64,000 nucleotides of DNA from the NCBI GenBank assembly GCA_036768485.1, contig JAVLUZ010000145.1, forward strand, positions 1,188,785 through 1,252,784, read 5' to 3'. How positions within the stretch are numbered: position 1 is the stretch's first letter; every line of letters starts with the position of its first letter. The notes beneath the pieces are model-generated. The model was not told the DNA's origin. It was given only the letters and a program-made list of their open reading frames with translations, and did no database searches. The DNA is from Mermis nigrescens. Taxonomy: Eukaryota > Nematoda > Enoplea > Mermithida > Mermithidae. Positions 36,501-51,500 of this stretch are shown in pieces. The translations under genes and the position numbers were made by a program.

Positions 36501-39500
36501 CAGATTACTTCCACTCAACTCCCCAGTACGTTTTTCTACAAGCAAACCACCACCTGCTTACGAGACACACTCGGCTATAAGACGCATTTAAACCTGGTCC
36601 TAAGTGGTGTCTTATATCCGATTTCGACTGTATGTAGATATAACATGGCGGGTTCGTATGGGAGGGAAATCAGTAAGTGAGCTTATTCGAGCCAGAATGA
36701 CCTAAAACTGGTATAAATGCTAAAATAGCGCAAAAACCATGTTAATCTACTGTTTCTGATTAATTTCAAGCACTTTTGAATAAAATTTTCCATTTTCATC
36801 CATTTTTCGCTTTCATTTTGAATCACTAACCCCAGAAAAGTTCCCATTTTTACATTATGGGCGTCTAGACCATTAATCACCACGCGCATGCCTGGCGAAG
36901 ACTATAAAGCCTGCAAGTTTTTAGTACTTTATTACCAGACATGTAGCCCAGCATAGGAATGCCGGGAAAGGCGTGAAATCTTAGAGTCTTCTTTGGGCTT
37001 AAAAATGGCGGATACGCGTTAAAAACATCGTTTTTCGGCGTTTCTGACGATACTCTATCTTTCCAGAGCATAAAAACATAAAAATTCGAAAAATTTGAAG
37101 AAAACATAGTCAACAAATGAGTATATGGCGCAAAGCGCCGAAAATTTGACACTCTTGAGCGAACAGATAGCCGAAAACGCTTAAAACAGCACCTTCTCGT
37201 GTAACTTTTGGAATTTTTCGAAAAATCGCCAATTCTGGAGAAGTGTGAAAAAGTTTCTGGGCGGGAGCAAGACGGGGTGAAGCCCTCCAGATCATGTATA
37301 TTTGTTACCATACATGATCTGTGTGGTTTTGGGGAGTATGTAGGTTTAACCCCCTGGAAAATTTTTCACCCCCGCAAAAATTGCTTCACCCCCCAGAATT
37401 AGCGATTATTTGAAAGCTCCCAAAAATTTTTTAGAAATTCGTAAAAGAGATGCTTTTTTAAATGCTTTTAGCTCATCTATTTGCTCAGAAGTGCCACATT
37501 TTCGGCGCTTCGCGCCATTATACTCAAGCTTGACTATATTTTGTCCAATTTGTTCCGACTTTTTTGATTTTTTTCGAAATTTTTATGTTTTTATGCTCTA
37601 GAAAGATTAGACATCGTCAGAAACGCTTAAAGACAATGTTTTTGACGCGTACCTACCATTTTTGGACTCAGAAAAGGCACTTTATAATTCCACCCCTCCC
37701 AGAATTCCCACGCTATGCACAAATATTTGTTACTGTACCATATCCTAAATCTCGCGACATTGTCGATCGTTTGAAACACTAAAAAAATAGATTAATTACA
37801 CTTTTTTGGTGCCTGACGATAGGTAATGAGCAAAAAGCTATTTGCGTAAACAATTAGTAAGCCATTAGCTATTTGCCTGTGTGTAAGGGACATTCGCATT
37901 TTTATATTTCGCCATCTTATTTTCCTTGCGACGTCTTATCCTCGCGTCTATCCGAATAGAGTATTAGTATTAGTATATTATAATTTCGTTATTTGCGTAA
38001 ATAACGAAAATTAATAATTTACCAGGCGTTGATATGCAAGCACGTATCTCTGGGGAAAATGGGGGGAGGTTTGGACCTCCCAAAATTCAGAAAAATCGAA
38101 AAATATGACTTTTTGTGCGATATTTTGCCTTTTTGGGCTTGGACCCCCAAAAATTGGTGTTGGTCCCCCCACCCCCCCCTAAAATAGGACGGCCAGCTAC
38201 GCGGCTGTGGATTATTTATTCAATATAACTCGGGTAGTACAAATTAAATTATTATTCCCCAAATATCAACTTAAAACCAGTATTAAAAAGTCACAGTGTA
38301 AACGAGTAGAAGCCTCGTTTAAATATCATTATACGGTGATTCGACCGTTAATAATTAGCGGTCGGATCCTTTCATCACTTTCCACAACGCGCTCACTGGA
38401 TAAAATATACCCGCTTTACACCACGTGGCAGCTTTACACCAGTGCTAACATTTAGCGCGAAAGTGTGCGGTTGCTATGTTCAACGGAATCTTTACGGGTT
38501 TCGAAATATTTTTTACCTTTTAACCGCTTATTGACGCTATTGTGCACTTTCCAAAGATACAACACCGTATCGCGAGCTGTTTTTACTTCGCCAAGATTAG
38601 CAGTTTCTTTCTGGAAATTTACGGCGCAGTCGGCGCAACCGAAAATTTCCCGAATAAAATCCCGCATGAGTATCACAATTTGATTAGGCGTGGGCGAGGA
38701 CGTTTTTGCTGAAGTAAAGTTTTTAATTAAAAAACAAATTTTTTATGAAAAAAATCAAAATTGGTCGCATTTAATGCATTAGTTGCCACTTTACGCCCAC
38801 ACTGACATATTCATACATGTATATAACGGCTCGAAATTGGGGGGGGGGGTAATTGGCCTCCAATTTTCGGCCAAAAACTGCCAAAAAACGCCTAAAAAAC
38901 GGCTAAAAATTCAAATTTTTCGAAAAATCGGGGGATACGGGTCAAAAATCTTGTGGCTTCGGGGGGAGATGAAGGGACGTTTGATTTGTTTGATTTTAAG
39001 TGGGGAATTCCCCCATCCCCCCGTTACATCCATGGACATATTGATGTGTAAAAAAACGATCCATCCATCCAATGTCGGTCGAACGCTGTCCACCCAAAAT
39101 TGGGATATTCAACCCCCAGCACCAGTGCTTTTCCATTGTACAAGGTCGCTTTGTACGTGTAAAGAGGTGAGACGCAAATGTCTCTGTGCATTTTGTCATG
39201 TACATTTTAATGTGCGGTATACAGTATGGTACAGTAGCTCTTTCTGTACAGTAAAACTGGAGCTTTTCGGCCTTTAGTAGCGCAGTTTTGTCAAGTTATG
39301 GGATTTCGACGATGAAAAATACAAAAAAATTCAATACGGCAAAGCGCGCCGGTAAATTTGGAATTTTGCACGACTTCCGCCTAGAATTTGCGACCTCTTC
39401 AGTCATTTTACTATTCCAACTAATAATTTTAAAGCATGGTGACGGCTCACAAAACAGAAAATCGCCAAACTTGTACAAAAGAATTCTGAGATATTCAACA

Positions 39501-42500
39501 TGAATTCGAGTCAAGTTTAAGCGTCTAACAGGCATATATTTGCAAGATAGCTAATTAGTATAAGGCACTAGAATATTCTGACCGACTTAACCTATTAAAC
39601 TCAACGCCGAAGGTTCATAAACAGAAAAAAATACAAAAATGGGCGCGAACAGCCGAATAATATTGACAGTTTCTATCTTAAAACCCAATTTTCACTGTTT
39701 TAAAAGCACGCCGAACCAGTGGCGGATCTAGGATTTTCCTAAGGGGGGGGCGCCCAACTTTTTCAAAAACGGTAAAAAATAGGTCCAAAAATTTGCCCTT
39801 AACGCGCGAAATAGCGTTTTTCAGTGTTTTACATTGTATACTACTTTTACACAAAATCACTTTTGACGCAATATTCTTTCTGAAATTTAAAAATTTTAGA
39901 CAATTGTGTGCGAAAAAATCATTAAATTTGTTCGACTTTAACAAAAATCTGGCGCGAAGCGACGGAAAATTTGCGAAATTAAGGCGGAAAGACGTCTAAA
40001 AGCATCATTTACTGCTTGATTTCCTGTATTTAGCATTCGATGCGAAACATCGAAAATTTTAATTGAAAATAAAAGAAAACTATGCAAAAATAGCTGTTTC
40101 TGCTGTTAAAATTGCTTTGAAACATACATGAACGAAAAATGGCCTCCAGGCAGTGTTTTTTGTACAAGGTCCGTTTGTACATGTACAAAGATGGTCCCTA
40201 AAAGTCTTTAAACATTTTCTACACACAAATTTTTGTGTACTGATATAGTACGACAGCGACTTGCGTGAGACAGAAAAAGAGTTGTTCGACCTTTGGTAGT
40301 GTATTTTGGCTAATTCCTGGTTTAATGAGGGCAAAAATTATTAAGAATCGTCTAGAAACGGCGCGAAGCGCCGACAAATTTGACATTTTTCCTTCCGAAA
40401 TGCGATTTCTTTTATTATAAAGATATATATGTAGGACACACAATTACTCATTTATTTTTGTGAATTTCCGACTTTTTTTAGCAATTTTTGTCTTCCCAAA
40501 AATCTATGTTTATGTACAAAGACGGTCTTGTAAAGTCTTTGTACATCGAGAAAACTCTTTGCTGAATAAAAAAACCATGCTTCCAGGTCGCTAAGAAAGT
40601 AAATAAATGTAATTAATAGGTATCATCAGGCGCGTAGCGCCGGAAAAATTTGAGAAATTATGGTCACTGAGGGCCAAAAATCATTGCAAATTGCTTATCC
40701 AGTCTTAATCTCGCCACATATTTTTGGCCAACAGGGGGGCGGCCGCGCCCGCTCGCTTAAATTCGCCCTTGTGCCGAACAGATATCTAATTAGAAACTTT
40801 TATAAAGTTTAGAAGTAATTACAATTTAAAGTCCATGCATATCTTGTAAATGTACAAAGACGGCCACGAAAAGTGTTTGCGCATCTAAGCAACTCTTTTC
40901 CGAATGCAAAAACTATGCCCCGCTCTGACTTTTGTCAAACATCTTACTATCTGAGCCATTCGTAGATCGCCATTTCTGACCAAAATTAAGGGGTTATTCA
41001 GAGGACTATAAGTAAGAGATAAGGATAAGGCTCAATGAAATACGATCATTTTGGGACTTTATACCCATACATGCACATAGGGGGTGAGGGGGTATTACTC
41101 CCCTGAAGGGTTAGCCGGACAGGTACTGTCCGGCAATTGTCCGGCGATTTTGAGCTGATGGAACATTCTTTGCATCATTTTTGAGGTCAAAAGCAGTAAA
41201 AACGTCAAAATTTTTCAGGCGCTTCGCGCTAGATTAGTATTTTGAAGTATTTTTTTACTCAAAAAGCACCCAAAATTGATAAATTTTTGCATTTTTTAGT
41301 ATTAAAAGTGATATAATGCAGTCAAAATGGACTAAAAATGCATTTGAAATGCGATATAGCCACGAAAAACGTTTTACAAGCTATATACTGACAATTTTGA
41401 TCGTTAAAACAGCAAATCACATAACATGGGGGCTGGCGGATCTCCCATCCGCGGTTTTTTGGCGTTCAGCAAAGATTTTTCCGATTGACGAAAACTTTTC
41501 GGGACCGTCTTTGTACACGCACAAAGTTTTTCGGGAAGACAAAAGACGAAAGAAGATCTAGAATTCTCAAAAATTAAATGCCTAATTCTTTGTCCTATAA
41601 ACCTATATAATTGCAGAATTCGCGTTTAGAATGAAAAAATGCCGAAATTTGACCGTTTTGAGACAATTTTTAGTAATTTTTGGCGTCAAAAACCCAGCTA
41701 TCAATTAAATTACGCCACCAACCGCCGAAAAATCCTACTTTACCACACTAAAATCGCTACTGTACCATATGATGGTACCCAAAAATCTGAATGCACGAAA
41801 TGTACAAAGACTTTCCGGGACCATCTTTGTTTTGCACATATACAAAGTGACCTTGTACAAAAGAGAAATTGCTCCCACCCAATGTCGTTCGCCTTAAAAG
41901 TTTGAGATTTTTACCCCCAGGCACGCAGCCGGCCATCCTATTTTGGGGGGACCAACACCAATTTGGGTGGGACTAAGCCCAAAAAAGGCCAAAAATAGCA
42001 CAAAATAACGTTTAAAAAGTCCTATTTTTCCGATTTTTCTGAATTTAGGGGGTGCTGCGGACCCCTCCTCAATCCCCCAGGGCTACGTGCCTGTCTATCC
42101 CCCACCCGGTTGACAAAATTTTGCCTTTAAATGCAATTTTTAGCTGCTTTCTGCCATTTTTAGGTCAAAACTAATGGCCAGACCCTCCCTAACCAAAATT
42201 TCGAGATGATACACGTCTGCGTGCATTCATGTATGGGAAATCCATACTGAACGTAAGCCGTCCCCATCTCATGAAAAAATAAGATTTCTCTCACGTAATT
42301 TTGAGCAAAGCTGCTTTTTAGCCATTAAGTGTCGTATCGTAACCATTTTATATTGTCAAAAATACGCCTAAAACTTCACTCGCAAAGAATTCATTATATT
42401 TTTATAACCATTAATTGCATGTATGCTTATCATAACGAAAAATGAGATCTTAGCTGAATTTGTGGTTTTCTGGGGATCACTTTAACAAACCGAAATACAT

Positions 42501-45500
42501 AAAAACCAAATAATAATAATAATTAATAAATACATTTAAAAATCGCATTCCTAAAATGTTTGGTGGTCATATTGCATTTTTATCCTTTTTTCTACATTCT
42601 TAACAAACAGCCGAAGCACATCTTCGATCTTTTTTCCTAAAAAAACAGACATTTTTCAATAAATTGACAAATGATACGAACCTGCCGTATCCTCCAAAAC
42701 TAGTAACACTAATATTCAGGCATGCAACAACCAGATGTGGGCTTGGAGGAGGGAGGAGTTTGAGGGGTATGCATCCCCCTCCCAAGGCCGAATACCCCAA
42801 CAGAATTCAGTTTTTGGATTTTTTGTTTTTAGCAATTTTTTGATACCAATGGATAGTGCTCGATGAGAAACGTTGAAAAATGGTGTTTTCTTCGCAATAC
42901 CGCCATTTTAAAGACCATTTTTACCTTTGCCTCCCAGAATTTTGGTGCTCCTCGCCTATGGTAACAACCCAAAATTTTGGGAGGAGGTAGTCGGCCATTT
43001 TTAGGGGCATACTAAATGGGAACCGGAGAAGAAAACACCTAAAAATGGCCTAAAAACGCGAGTTTTCGGGGATCGGGGGGGGTTAAAATCTGTGAGAGGG
43101 ATGGGGATGACCAACGTTGGGTGCGGGGGGATCTCCATCCCTCTGCTACACGATTGTATTTATAACACGGGATATGCAACTTGCAGTTTATTAATGCAGA
43201 TGGCAAAAAAATAAAGTTATAAAAATTATAAATTATAAATCGGAAAATTGAGCATAATTCTAAAAAATTCATAAACGCGTGAAATATATGTTAGTTAAAA
43301 TATTTACACGTATAAGAACGTGTCAAAAATGTTGACTCACGCCTAGGATCCATGTAATAGTGAACAGTGATGGTATGGAACAGTGTCCATAGTGAACAAG
43401 GGAAGCCTCTGAATCGAGGTAATGTACCGTTGCAAACAACCCACTGGTCACGCTCGGGCAACGGATTGCCAAATTTTGTCTGCGTAAGTTCACAAGTATT
43501 TAACCCCACGGAAATATAATTGTTGTTATAAAGATTAAAAAACAGGCACGTATCTCTATAGGGGTGGGGGGTTCGGACCCCCAAAAATTCAGAAAAATCG
43601 GACTTTTTAACCGTTATTTTGTGCCATTTTTGGCCTTTTTCGGCTTAGTACCCCCAAAATTGGTGTTGCCCCCCAAATAGGACGGCCAGCTACGTGCCCG
43701 TTGAAAAATAATAAAAGACTTAGAACATAAAGAGTACACAAATAAAATAACTAAATAGTAAATAAATAGATAAATAAAGCAAATCAGTAGAAAAATAAAA
43801 CTGGAGAATATGGGTATGCATTAAAATTAATCAATATCGATCGAACGAACGAATTGTAATGCGATACAAGATTTATGTACATACATGATCTTGGGCGGTT
43901 TAGGGGGGTTCACCCCCCGCAGAATCATTTTTCACCCCCCGCGAAAAATTTTTCACCCCCCGCGAAAAATTTTTCACCCCCCGCGAAAAATTTTTCACCC
44001 CCCCCCAGAATTGGCGATTTTTCAAAAGTTTCCTAAACTTACCTGGAAATTGGTAGTAAAAGTGTCTTTTTAAGGGTTTTTGGCTATCTACTTGCTCAAA
44101 ATCGCCGAATTTTCGGCGCTTCGCGCCATATATTCATGTTTTAAGCGATATATTGGTCAATTTATTCAACTTTTTTCGAAATTTTTTTCATGATTTTATG
44201 CTCTAGAAGTATAGAGTATCGTCAGAAACGCCAAAAAACGATGTTTTTTAACGCGTACCGGCCATTTTTGGGCCCAAAAAAGGCACTTTAGGTTTTCACC
44301 ACCCCCCCCCCAGAATTCCCATGCTGTGCATGTATGTTTATGTATATATAAGGGTTGAAAGGGATAAGAAAACAGAAATATTAGTGGACTACTCAACTTT
44401 AAGGAATATGATTTGACAGATTTCTGCAACGCGCCACAGATTTTATCGGACAAAATTTTATGCTAATTAAAATTTTTTAACTTTTTTGAAGAAAATTTGG
44501 AAAAAAAAACAATTTAACGTTTTTCCAAATAATTGTCGCATGCCAAATTTCCAATCCTCTCTACTGCATTTTTTCACTTATAAAAAGCCTGGAACAAATT
44601 CTTCATTCAGGAAATGTGGATAACAGCCACACATGGATTTAACAAGGATTAAACAATTAATATACAGAGAGTTACATCCATACGTGATCTTGGGGGTTCA
44701 ACCCCTACAGAAAAATTTTCACCCCATCCCGCAAAAATTTATTCACCCACCCCCAGAACTGGCGATTTTTTGAAAGTTATCAGAAATCTTCGAAAAATTC
44801 GTAGAAAAGAAGCTTTTTAAGCGCGTTCAGCTGTCTATTTGCTCAAAAGTGCCAAATTTTTGGCGCCTCGCGCCATTATGCTCATGTTTTTACTACATTT
44901 TGTTCAATTTGTTCCGACTTTTTTGGATTTTTCTCGGAATTTTTTTCTATTCCTATGCTCTAGAAAAATGGAGCATCGTCAGAAACGAAACGCTGAAAAA
45001 CGATGTTTTTGACGCGTACCTACCATTTTTGGACCCAAAAACGCACTTTAAAATCTATCTCAACCCCCAGAATTCCAATACGGCGCATGTATGGTTACAT
45101 TGTGATATTAATAACCACTTGACGCGAGGTTTTTAAAATTTAAAAAAACCAGTGTTGTACAGGTTGTTATAGCTATAAAAACAAATGCAGTAGTGCTTGA
45201 GCTAAGTATTGAAAATTAAATTAAACAAAGAAATCCGAAAATTCAACAAAATACGCACATACACACACACACACACATAGGCGTAGGCAGGGGGCGGGGG
45301 GCGGCCTCCCCCCCCTTAGCCCAAAAATAATTTTGGAAAGGTAAGGAAATGCATTAAAATTGGCATCATTTTATCGGAAATTCTCAAAATTTATGGCGCT
45401 TCGCGCCATAGAATCATTATTTTCGTTAACTTAGGCCCAAGCGCAGCCAAAAAAATGTCATTTTTTATAGCTTATCAGGAGAAAATAAAATTTTTTCGAA

Positions 45501-48500
45501 AAGTTTGAATTTTATGAGCTTAACGGATAGAGCATGTTCGCAAACGTCAGAAAATGCACTTTATTTGGCGCCACGGCGAACATATCCCTAAATATAGGGT
45601 CACCAAGTTTGGACCGCCCCCTCCCTTAGAAAAATCCTGCCTACGCCCCCTGCATACAGGGGCGGATTTAGGGGGGAGCGGCGGAGCAGCCGCCCCCCCC
45701 CCCCATTGGCCCAAAATAGTGCGCAAAATCAAGCATTTTTGAGCGATTTTCAGCGATTTTCGGGTTAAAACGGCTAATTTTTCAGCTCAAGTTAGGGTTC
45801 CGCCCCCCCCTTAGGGGTTCCGCCCCCCCCTTAGGCAGATCCTGGATCCGCCACTGCCTGCATACACATATTATAGTTCACAAAAATTTGCATGTACAAA
45901 ATGTACAAATACTTTTGTGGACCATCGTTGTACAAGTACAAGCGGACCTTGTACAAAAAAAAACACTGATCTTGATGCAATTTCTGCCATAATAAAGATA
46001 TATAGAACACACAATTACTCATTTCGGCGCAAAGCGTCGAAAATTTTTGGGGATTTTAGACTTTTTTCTACAGTTTTTGCCTTCCCAAAAATCTTTGCAC
46101 ACGTACAAAGACGGTCGCGAAAAATCTTTGCCGAATACAACAAACCGTGTGGTGAGCAGCACCTAATTTCTGGGAGTTTTTAGGGTTCAAAAATTTCAAA
46201 AGTTGACGAAAAAGCCCTTTGTCGACGCTTTTCATCGAGCACTATCCAGTGCATTGGCGTAAAAAATGGGGAAAACAATTTTGGAAATTTAATTCAGAAG
46301 TCTTTTTGATCCTGAAATTCTGACAGTCTTTAGGATTCTGGAGGTTCAGATCACGGGACCTCCGCCCGTTTGTTCTCCTGACCATACAAACTTGAAATCT
46401 ATCAGTAACTATCGTACATGTACAGCATAGGAATTCTAAGGGGGAGGGTCAGGGCCAGAAATTGTTTTAAAAGTGTCTTTTTTGGGCTAAAAAACGATGG
46501 GTACACGTCAAAACCACTGTATTTTGACGTTTCAGACAATGCTCGCTCTTTCTAAAACATAAAAACCTTAGAGAAATCCCGAAAAAAATTTGAAAAAAAA
46601 TTGAGAAAATTGCACAAAATTTGGTCAACAAATGTGCATATGGGGCGAAGCGCCGAAATTTTGAGATTTTTGAGCCAAAAACGAGCCAAAAACGCCTAAA
46701 AAGGCACACTTTTACAACTTTTACCATCTTATGCGAAAAATCGACAATTCTCGGGGGTCGCAGCCATTCTGAGGGGTCAAACCCCCCCCCCCCCGAAACA
46801 TGTCTGGTAACTATTCCAATCAGGCAGCGACTAGGATTTACGACCCCGACAATTTGTTATCATTAATTAAGCAGGTTAATATATAAAATTATTCCGTTCT
46901 AGCCAAAACTGCCAAATTCAATATGCATCGAATGACAGGTGCGATTCAAAATATGCATATATACAAAAGACAAAAGTAGTAAACAGTTGTCCAACGAAAT
47001 GCAAGTGGTAAATTTAAATTTTTTCGATTTAAATACCTTTTTAGGATCGTTTGGACCTGTTTCAACCGGAAATTTTAAGATTTTCTAGAAAAAACTCGCC
47101 TTTGTCCAGTGAAACGTAAAACATAAGTCAGTATTTTAATTCATCCAGCACTTAAGACACCTGTTTGGACCGAAGAAATACATTCCTGACGAAAACTCGA
47201 GCCGGGAGATAGGAAGGTCGATAAAATTGAAGAGGAACGAAAAATGAAGTAAGTGCAACACGACGTTGAAATCAGTCAATCCAGGCCCGTAGCCAGGATT
47301 TTATTTCGGGGGAGGGGCCGAAAGTTTTTGAGGCCAGATATCTTGAGAACCATAAGGAGATGGGCGGAAATAAAGGCAGTTTTGAGGGTACCTCGGCGAG
47401 CTCAATACCATGGTGAAGAAAATTTTCAGATTTTTAGAAATTTTTTACTTCATTTCATACTGATATACAACAAATTTATCATTTAAGCCGATTTCTCATC
47501 ACTTAATCGACGAATTGTTTCTAATCTCTAGCCTTTGTACTAAATCATTGCGCTTTACACAAAAAAAAACAATACAGATAATAAATAATTCAGCGCCAAG
47601 CGCCGGGAAAAATTGACATATTCTGCATGTCAAGCTCAAATTTGAGCGGTTTTCAGCGGACTAGAAGATAAGAAAGCATACACAAACGATAAATACGGCG
47701 CGAAGCGCCGGAAAAATTTCATTGTTCCCATGTCATAACTCAAATTTGAGCTGTTTTGAGTGCGCTAGAAGGCAAAAACTATAGCTGAACATGAATCCGG
47801 CGCACAGCGCCGGAAAAAATGAAATGCTCTCTATGTCTAACTCAAATCTGAGTGATTTTTAGCGATTTAGAAGACAAAACTATACATGAAGAATAAATCC
47901 GGTGCGAAGCGCCGGAAAATTTCGAATTTACTAGGTCAAAAGTACGGTAAAAGCTTGTTTTGACGGCGTTTCTGGTGCACTTGCCAATTTCCCATTTTTC
48001 CTTCGGGAGACCCTACCGAGAAACAAAAATTTTTTTTTATTTCGGGGGGGGGGCCGCCCCCTTCCTGTTACGGGCGTGAGTCAATCCTCAAACTACAGTA
48101 TAAACATTCGTACATGCAACAGGTGGGATGGGGGAACTGTTGTCCCCACCTCATTCCACGGTGTAAGATATTTTTGACTCCCTCCACCATACATGATCCT
48201 AAAGGGGATTTTGGGGGGTTTTAACCCCCTTCCCTACAAAAACATTTTCAACCCAACAAAAAATTTTTCAGCCGCTCAGAATTGGCGATTTTTTGAAAGT
48301 TCCCAAAATTCTCTAAAAATTTGTAGAAAAGATGCTTTTTAAGCGATTTTAGCTATCTATTTACTCGAAAGTGCCATATTTTCAGCGCTTCGCACCATTA
48401 TAATCATGTTTTTACTAAATTTTGTTCAATTTGTTCCGACTTTTTTGATTTTTTTCGATTTTTTTTGTTTTTATACTACAGAAAGACAGAGCATCGTCAG

Positions 48501-51500
48501 AAACGCCGAAAAGCGATGTTTGTGAAGCATACCTACCATTTTTAAACTCAAAAAAGCACTTTATAATCTGACTCACCCAGAATCGCCATACTGTGCATGT
48601 ACGTCCCCCACCATTTTTGGCACAAAAAATGCGTTTTTGGCCATCTTTTTGTGCATTTTTTGCCATTTTGGCCAAAAAATCAAGGTCATTTAAACCACCC
48701 GCCCCCCCTTAGAATGACCGACTACCCACACCCGAAATTTCGAGCTGTTGTACGTCTGACTACAGGATACGAACCATATTGACCTACCTGCGTTAGTCGT
48801 AGTCGACTGAGCCAAACGTCGGATGACAACTCCAGCTTAAACCCATTAGCCCACGATGTAAGATCTATTAAAAATTGGCGCTCGTTGTGGGTTTGTGGGA
48901 AATACTGAAAAAGAACCCATTGGCAACAAATAATACAACAAATAACTAATGAACAACCAGTAGAATAAATAAACATAATAAATAATATAAAATGATATAA
49001 AAATAATGAACTACTTATAGGAAAAATAACACATAACACGGAATGATATGCGTGCAATTGACTACCGACCTATACTGATCGGAAATAACGAGATAAAAAC
49101 CTGTTGTTACGCAAATTCAGGTCAGAATTTTGGAGCTTGGGCTAGAAATTGACAATTTCTTATAATAGTATAATGTAGGATATAAAGTGATCAAAACGTG
49201 TAATAAGGAGGGCAAACACATAACAGGTGAATGGGGAATTCCCAACCAGTTTAGGCTGTCTCCCGTTAAAAAAAGTCCGGATTCTTTTACCTCCCCCGAA
49301 AAAGCTATTTTTTATATTTTTGAGGTGTTTTTTGTTATTTTTGGCAATAAATAGAAAGCCAACAAGTCTTGTTCCCCCGGAAAGCGGCCGACTACCCCAA
49401 CTCAACCTAAATTTTTGAGCCGTTAATTACATGTATAAACGAGGGCCGCTTTTAGAATAGATTATCCTTATCAATCAAAAACGCAGTATATCCCCAATCT
49501 TGAGCTAAAGCTTGTATATCGAATCTTTCTACAGTGTTTTTCTGTTTTAGGTCGATTAAAATAATTATCAGGCATAAAAAGTGTCGCCTGTTTCTTTTCC
49601 CCGAATTCAGGACTGCTACATATTTGGAATGGAAGATTTCCATTACAATAAAGCGCCCCGGTATTCAAGGATTTTTCTTGCTAAAAGATAATGCCCTACT
49701 TAGAAAAAAGAAGCTCAAAATCAAAGCAAATAAGATCGAAAAATAGCCTTTTTTACATATGTCCACATTAACTCGGACATTTTTCTCTAATTTGGCTGAG
49801 TAAGCTGCATCTTCCGTTGTACTCACCAGAAACCGCAGAGAAAATATCGTTCTGAGTACATATATTTCATAAGTATTCAAATCTAATATTAATTGTGGGA
49901 TTTATCATTTATTAAGAGGAACTACATGAAGTTTATTATATTCAACCAAGATTGCTGGTAATTTTATACCCTGGAGAAATCACTTATTTGATGGCATGAG
50001 ATTACAAAGATGTTTACGCAGCACTAAGGTAAAATTCTGAATAAATTACTGCCAATTTAATTCGAACCTATCACGGTTTACAAGCAAGACACGCAGCTCT
50101 ACGCGTTTTTCCACTCAAAATGCTGTTCGGAAGTTAACTTTGGCTACGCATTAGACAAAATCAAGGTAAAGCGATTTGCATACAGCGCAAAATCTTGAAA
50201 TTAACTTTTCCAAACAAAAATGTAGTAGAATTTCAATATTTTCGTCCACTACCTTAGCAAAAAAAATCCAGTCAGCGAAGAAGGTTCACCATCAGGATCG
50301 TATTTAAATGAGGACCTTGGCCAGAAAAATTTTCGGAGGTAAGATATGCACGTAATGATTAATAAAATTGCCCCTCTTTGTTTAAAAATCTTCAGACATT
50401 TCGCCATATGCGGAGCAATCCCCATAGTTTTGTCTCAAGCACGACCAAAAAAACGACACTTTTCAAAGCATGTTGAGCTTAGGTGCACAAGGTCAGGGTT
50501 GGCACTTGGCAGGGGGTAAAAAATTCCAGAAATCCGGAGCAATAAATCTAACGTTCGAGATTTTTTGCCTGTTTAAACGATCAAAATGGTCAAATAAGAT
50601 ATAAAACATTTTTTAGCGCTAATATCACATTTTAAAAGCATTTTTAGTCCGTTTTGATTGCATTTTATTACTTACAATACTGAAAAATACAGAAATTGAT
50701 CGATTTCGGGCGTTCTTTGACTAAAAAGTATATAATTTGACATTATTTACTGTTTTTCACCGCAAAAATGATGCGAAAACGTTCCATCAGCTCAAAATCG
50801 CCCGACATTACCTGTCTGGCTGACCCATCAGCGGGGGGGTAATAAGCCTCACCCTTATGTTATTGAGAAAAAATAAGTTTTTTTCAAAAAGTTTGAATTT
50901 TATTATATTAAACGATAAAGTATTACCGAAAAATGTTTTTTTTTAACAGCCATGAAACGATAATTCCGGTATATGTACAAACAAACCAGATACAAAGATT
51001 TAACTTGAGTCCCCTCCTCCCCCATTAGGGGAATCACCACGATTATATGTCTCCTTGTGGAATTGGCATAAGGGATTTAGTTTGACGCCCCATAAGAAGC
51101 TGCTGATCTTTGTTCAGAAAACTAAAGAACAAATGCTGTTTTGGGCGTTTTTAGCGCCCTTTAGTATATTTTTCGGCGAAGCCCAAAAAAGCGCGTTAAA
51201 AAATAAGTTTAGAACAAACCCCCAAAATTTCCAGACAATTCATGCACATATGGCCATAACGCGAATCTGAAGCTAACAACCAAAATACGAGATCCTCAAT
51301 CCTACAGTTCATTTGACAGAAGTTTAGACATGACTTTCAAGTACATTTACTGACAGTCAGCCAGTGAATTACGCCAAAGAAATGATATATGAATATTATA
51401 TGAAGCATAGGTTTTGATGCCAATAAAGCTTACTGGAAATCATGTGACCGGGCCCATTTCCAGGATTCAGCTAAAAGGGTAACCCAATGTAAATTGGTCT

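Larger units (their letters stand above)
33549..38516. other. QSOX intron with truncated F3, microsatellite and F4 pieces
   Basis: 33566-33720 is a truncated F3 copy starting 18 bp from the exon. 33779-33855 is an AAT/AAAT microsatellite. 33969 to about 34330 carries an F4 end (CAGACATGCACAG...). 34860-35990 is unassigned AT-rich DNA. 36000-36130 is an F4 fragment. Defined elements in the rest are listed separately. Confidence 0.55.

Noticed and set aside
38783..39277. 164-codon plus-strand open frame
   Set aside because: It covers the F7 MITE at 38812-39034 and adjoining F9 sequence; poly-Gly and repeat-derived residues, no family match.
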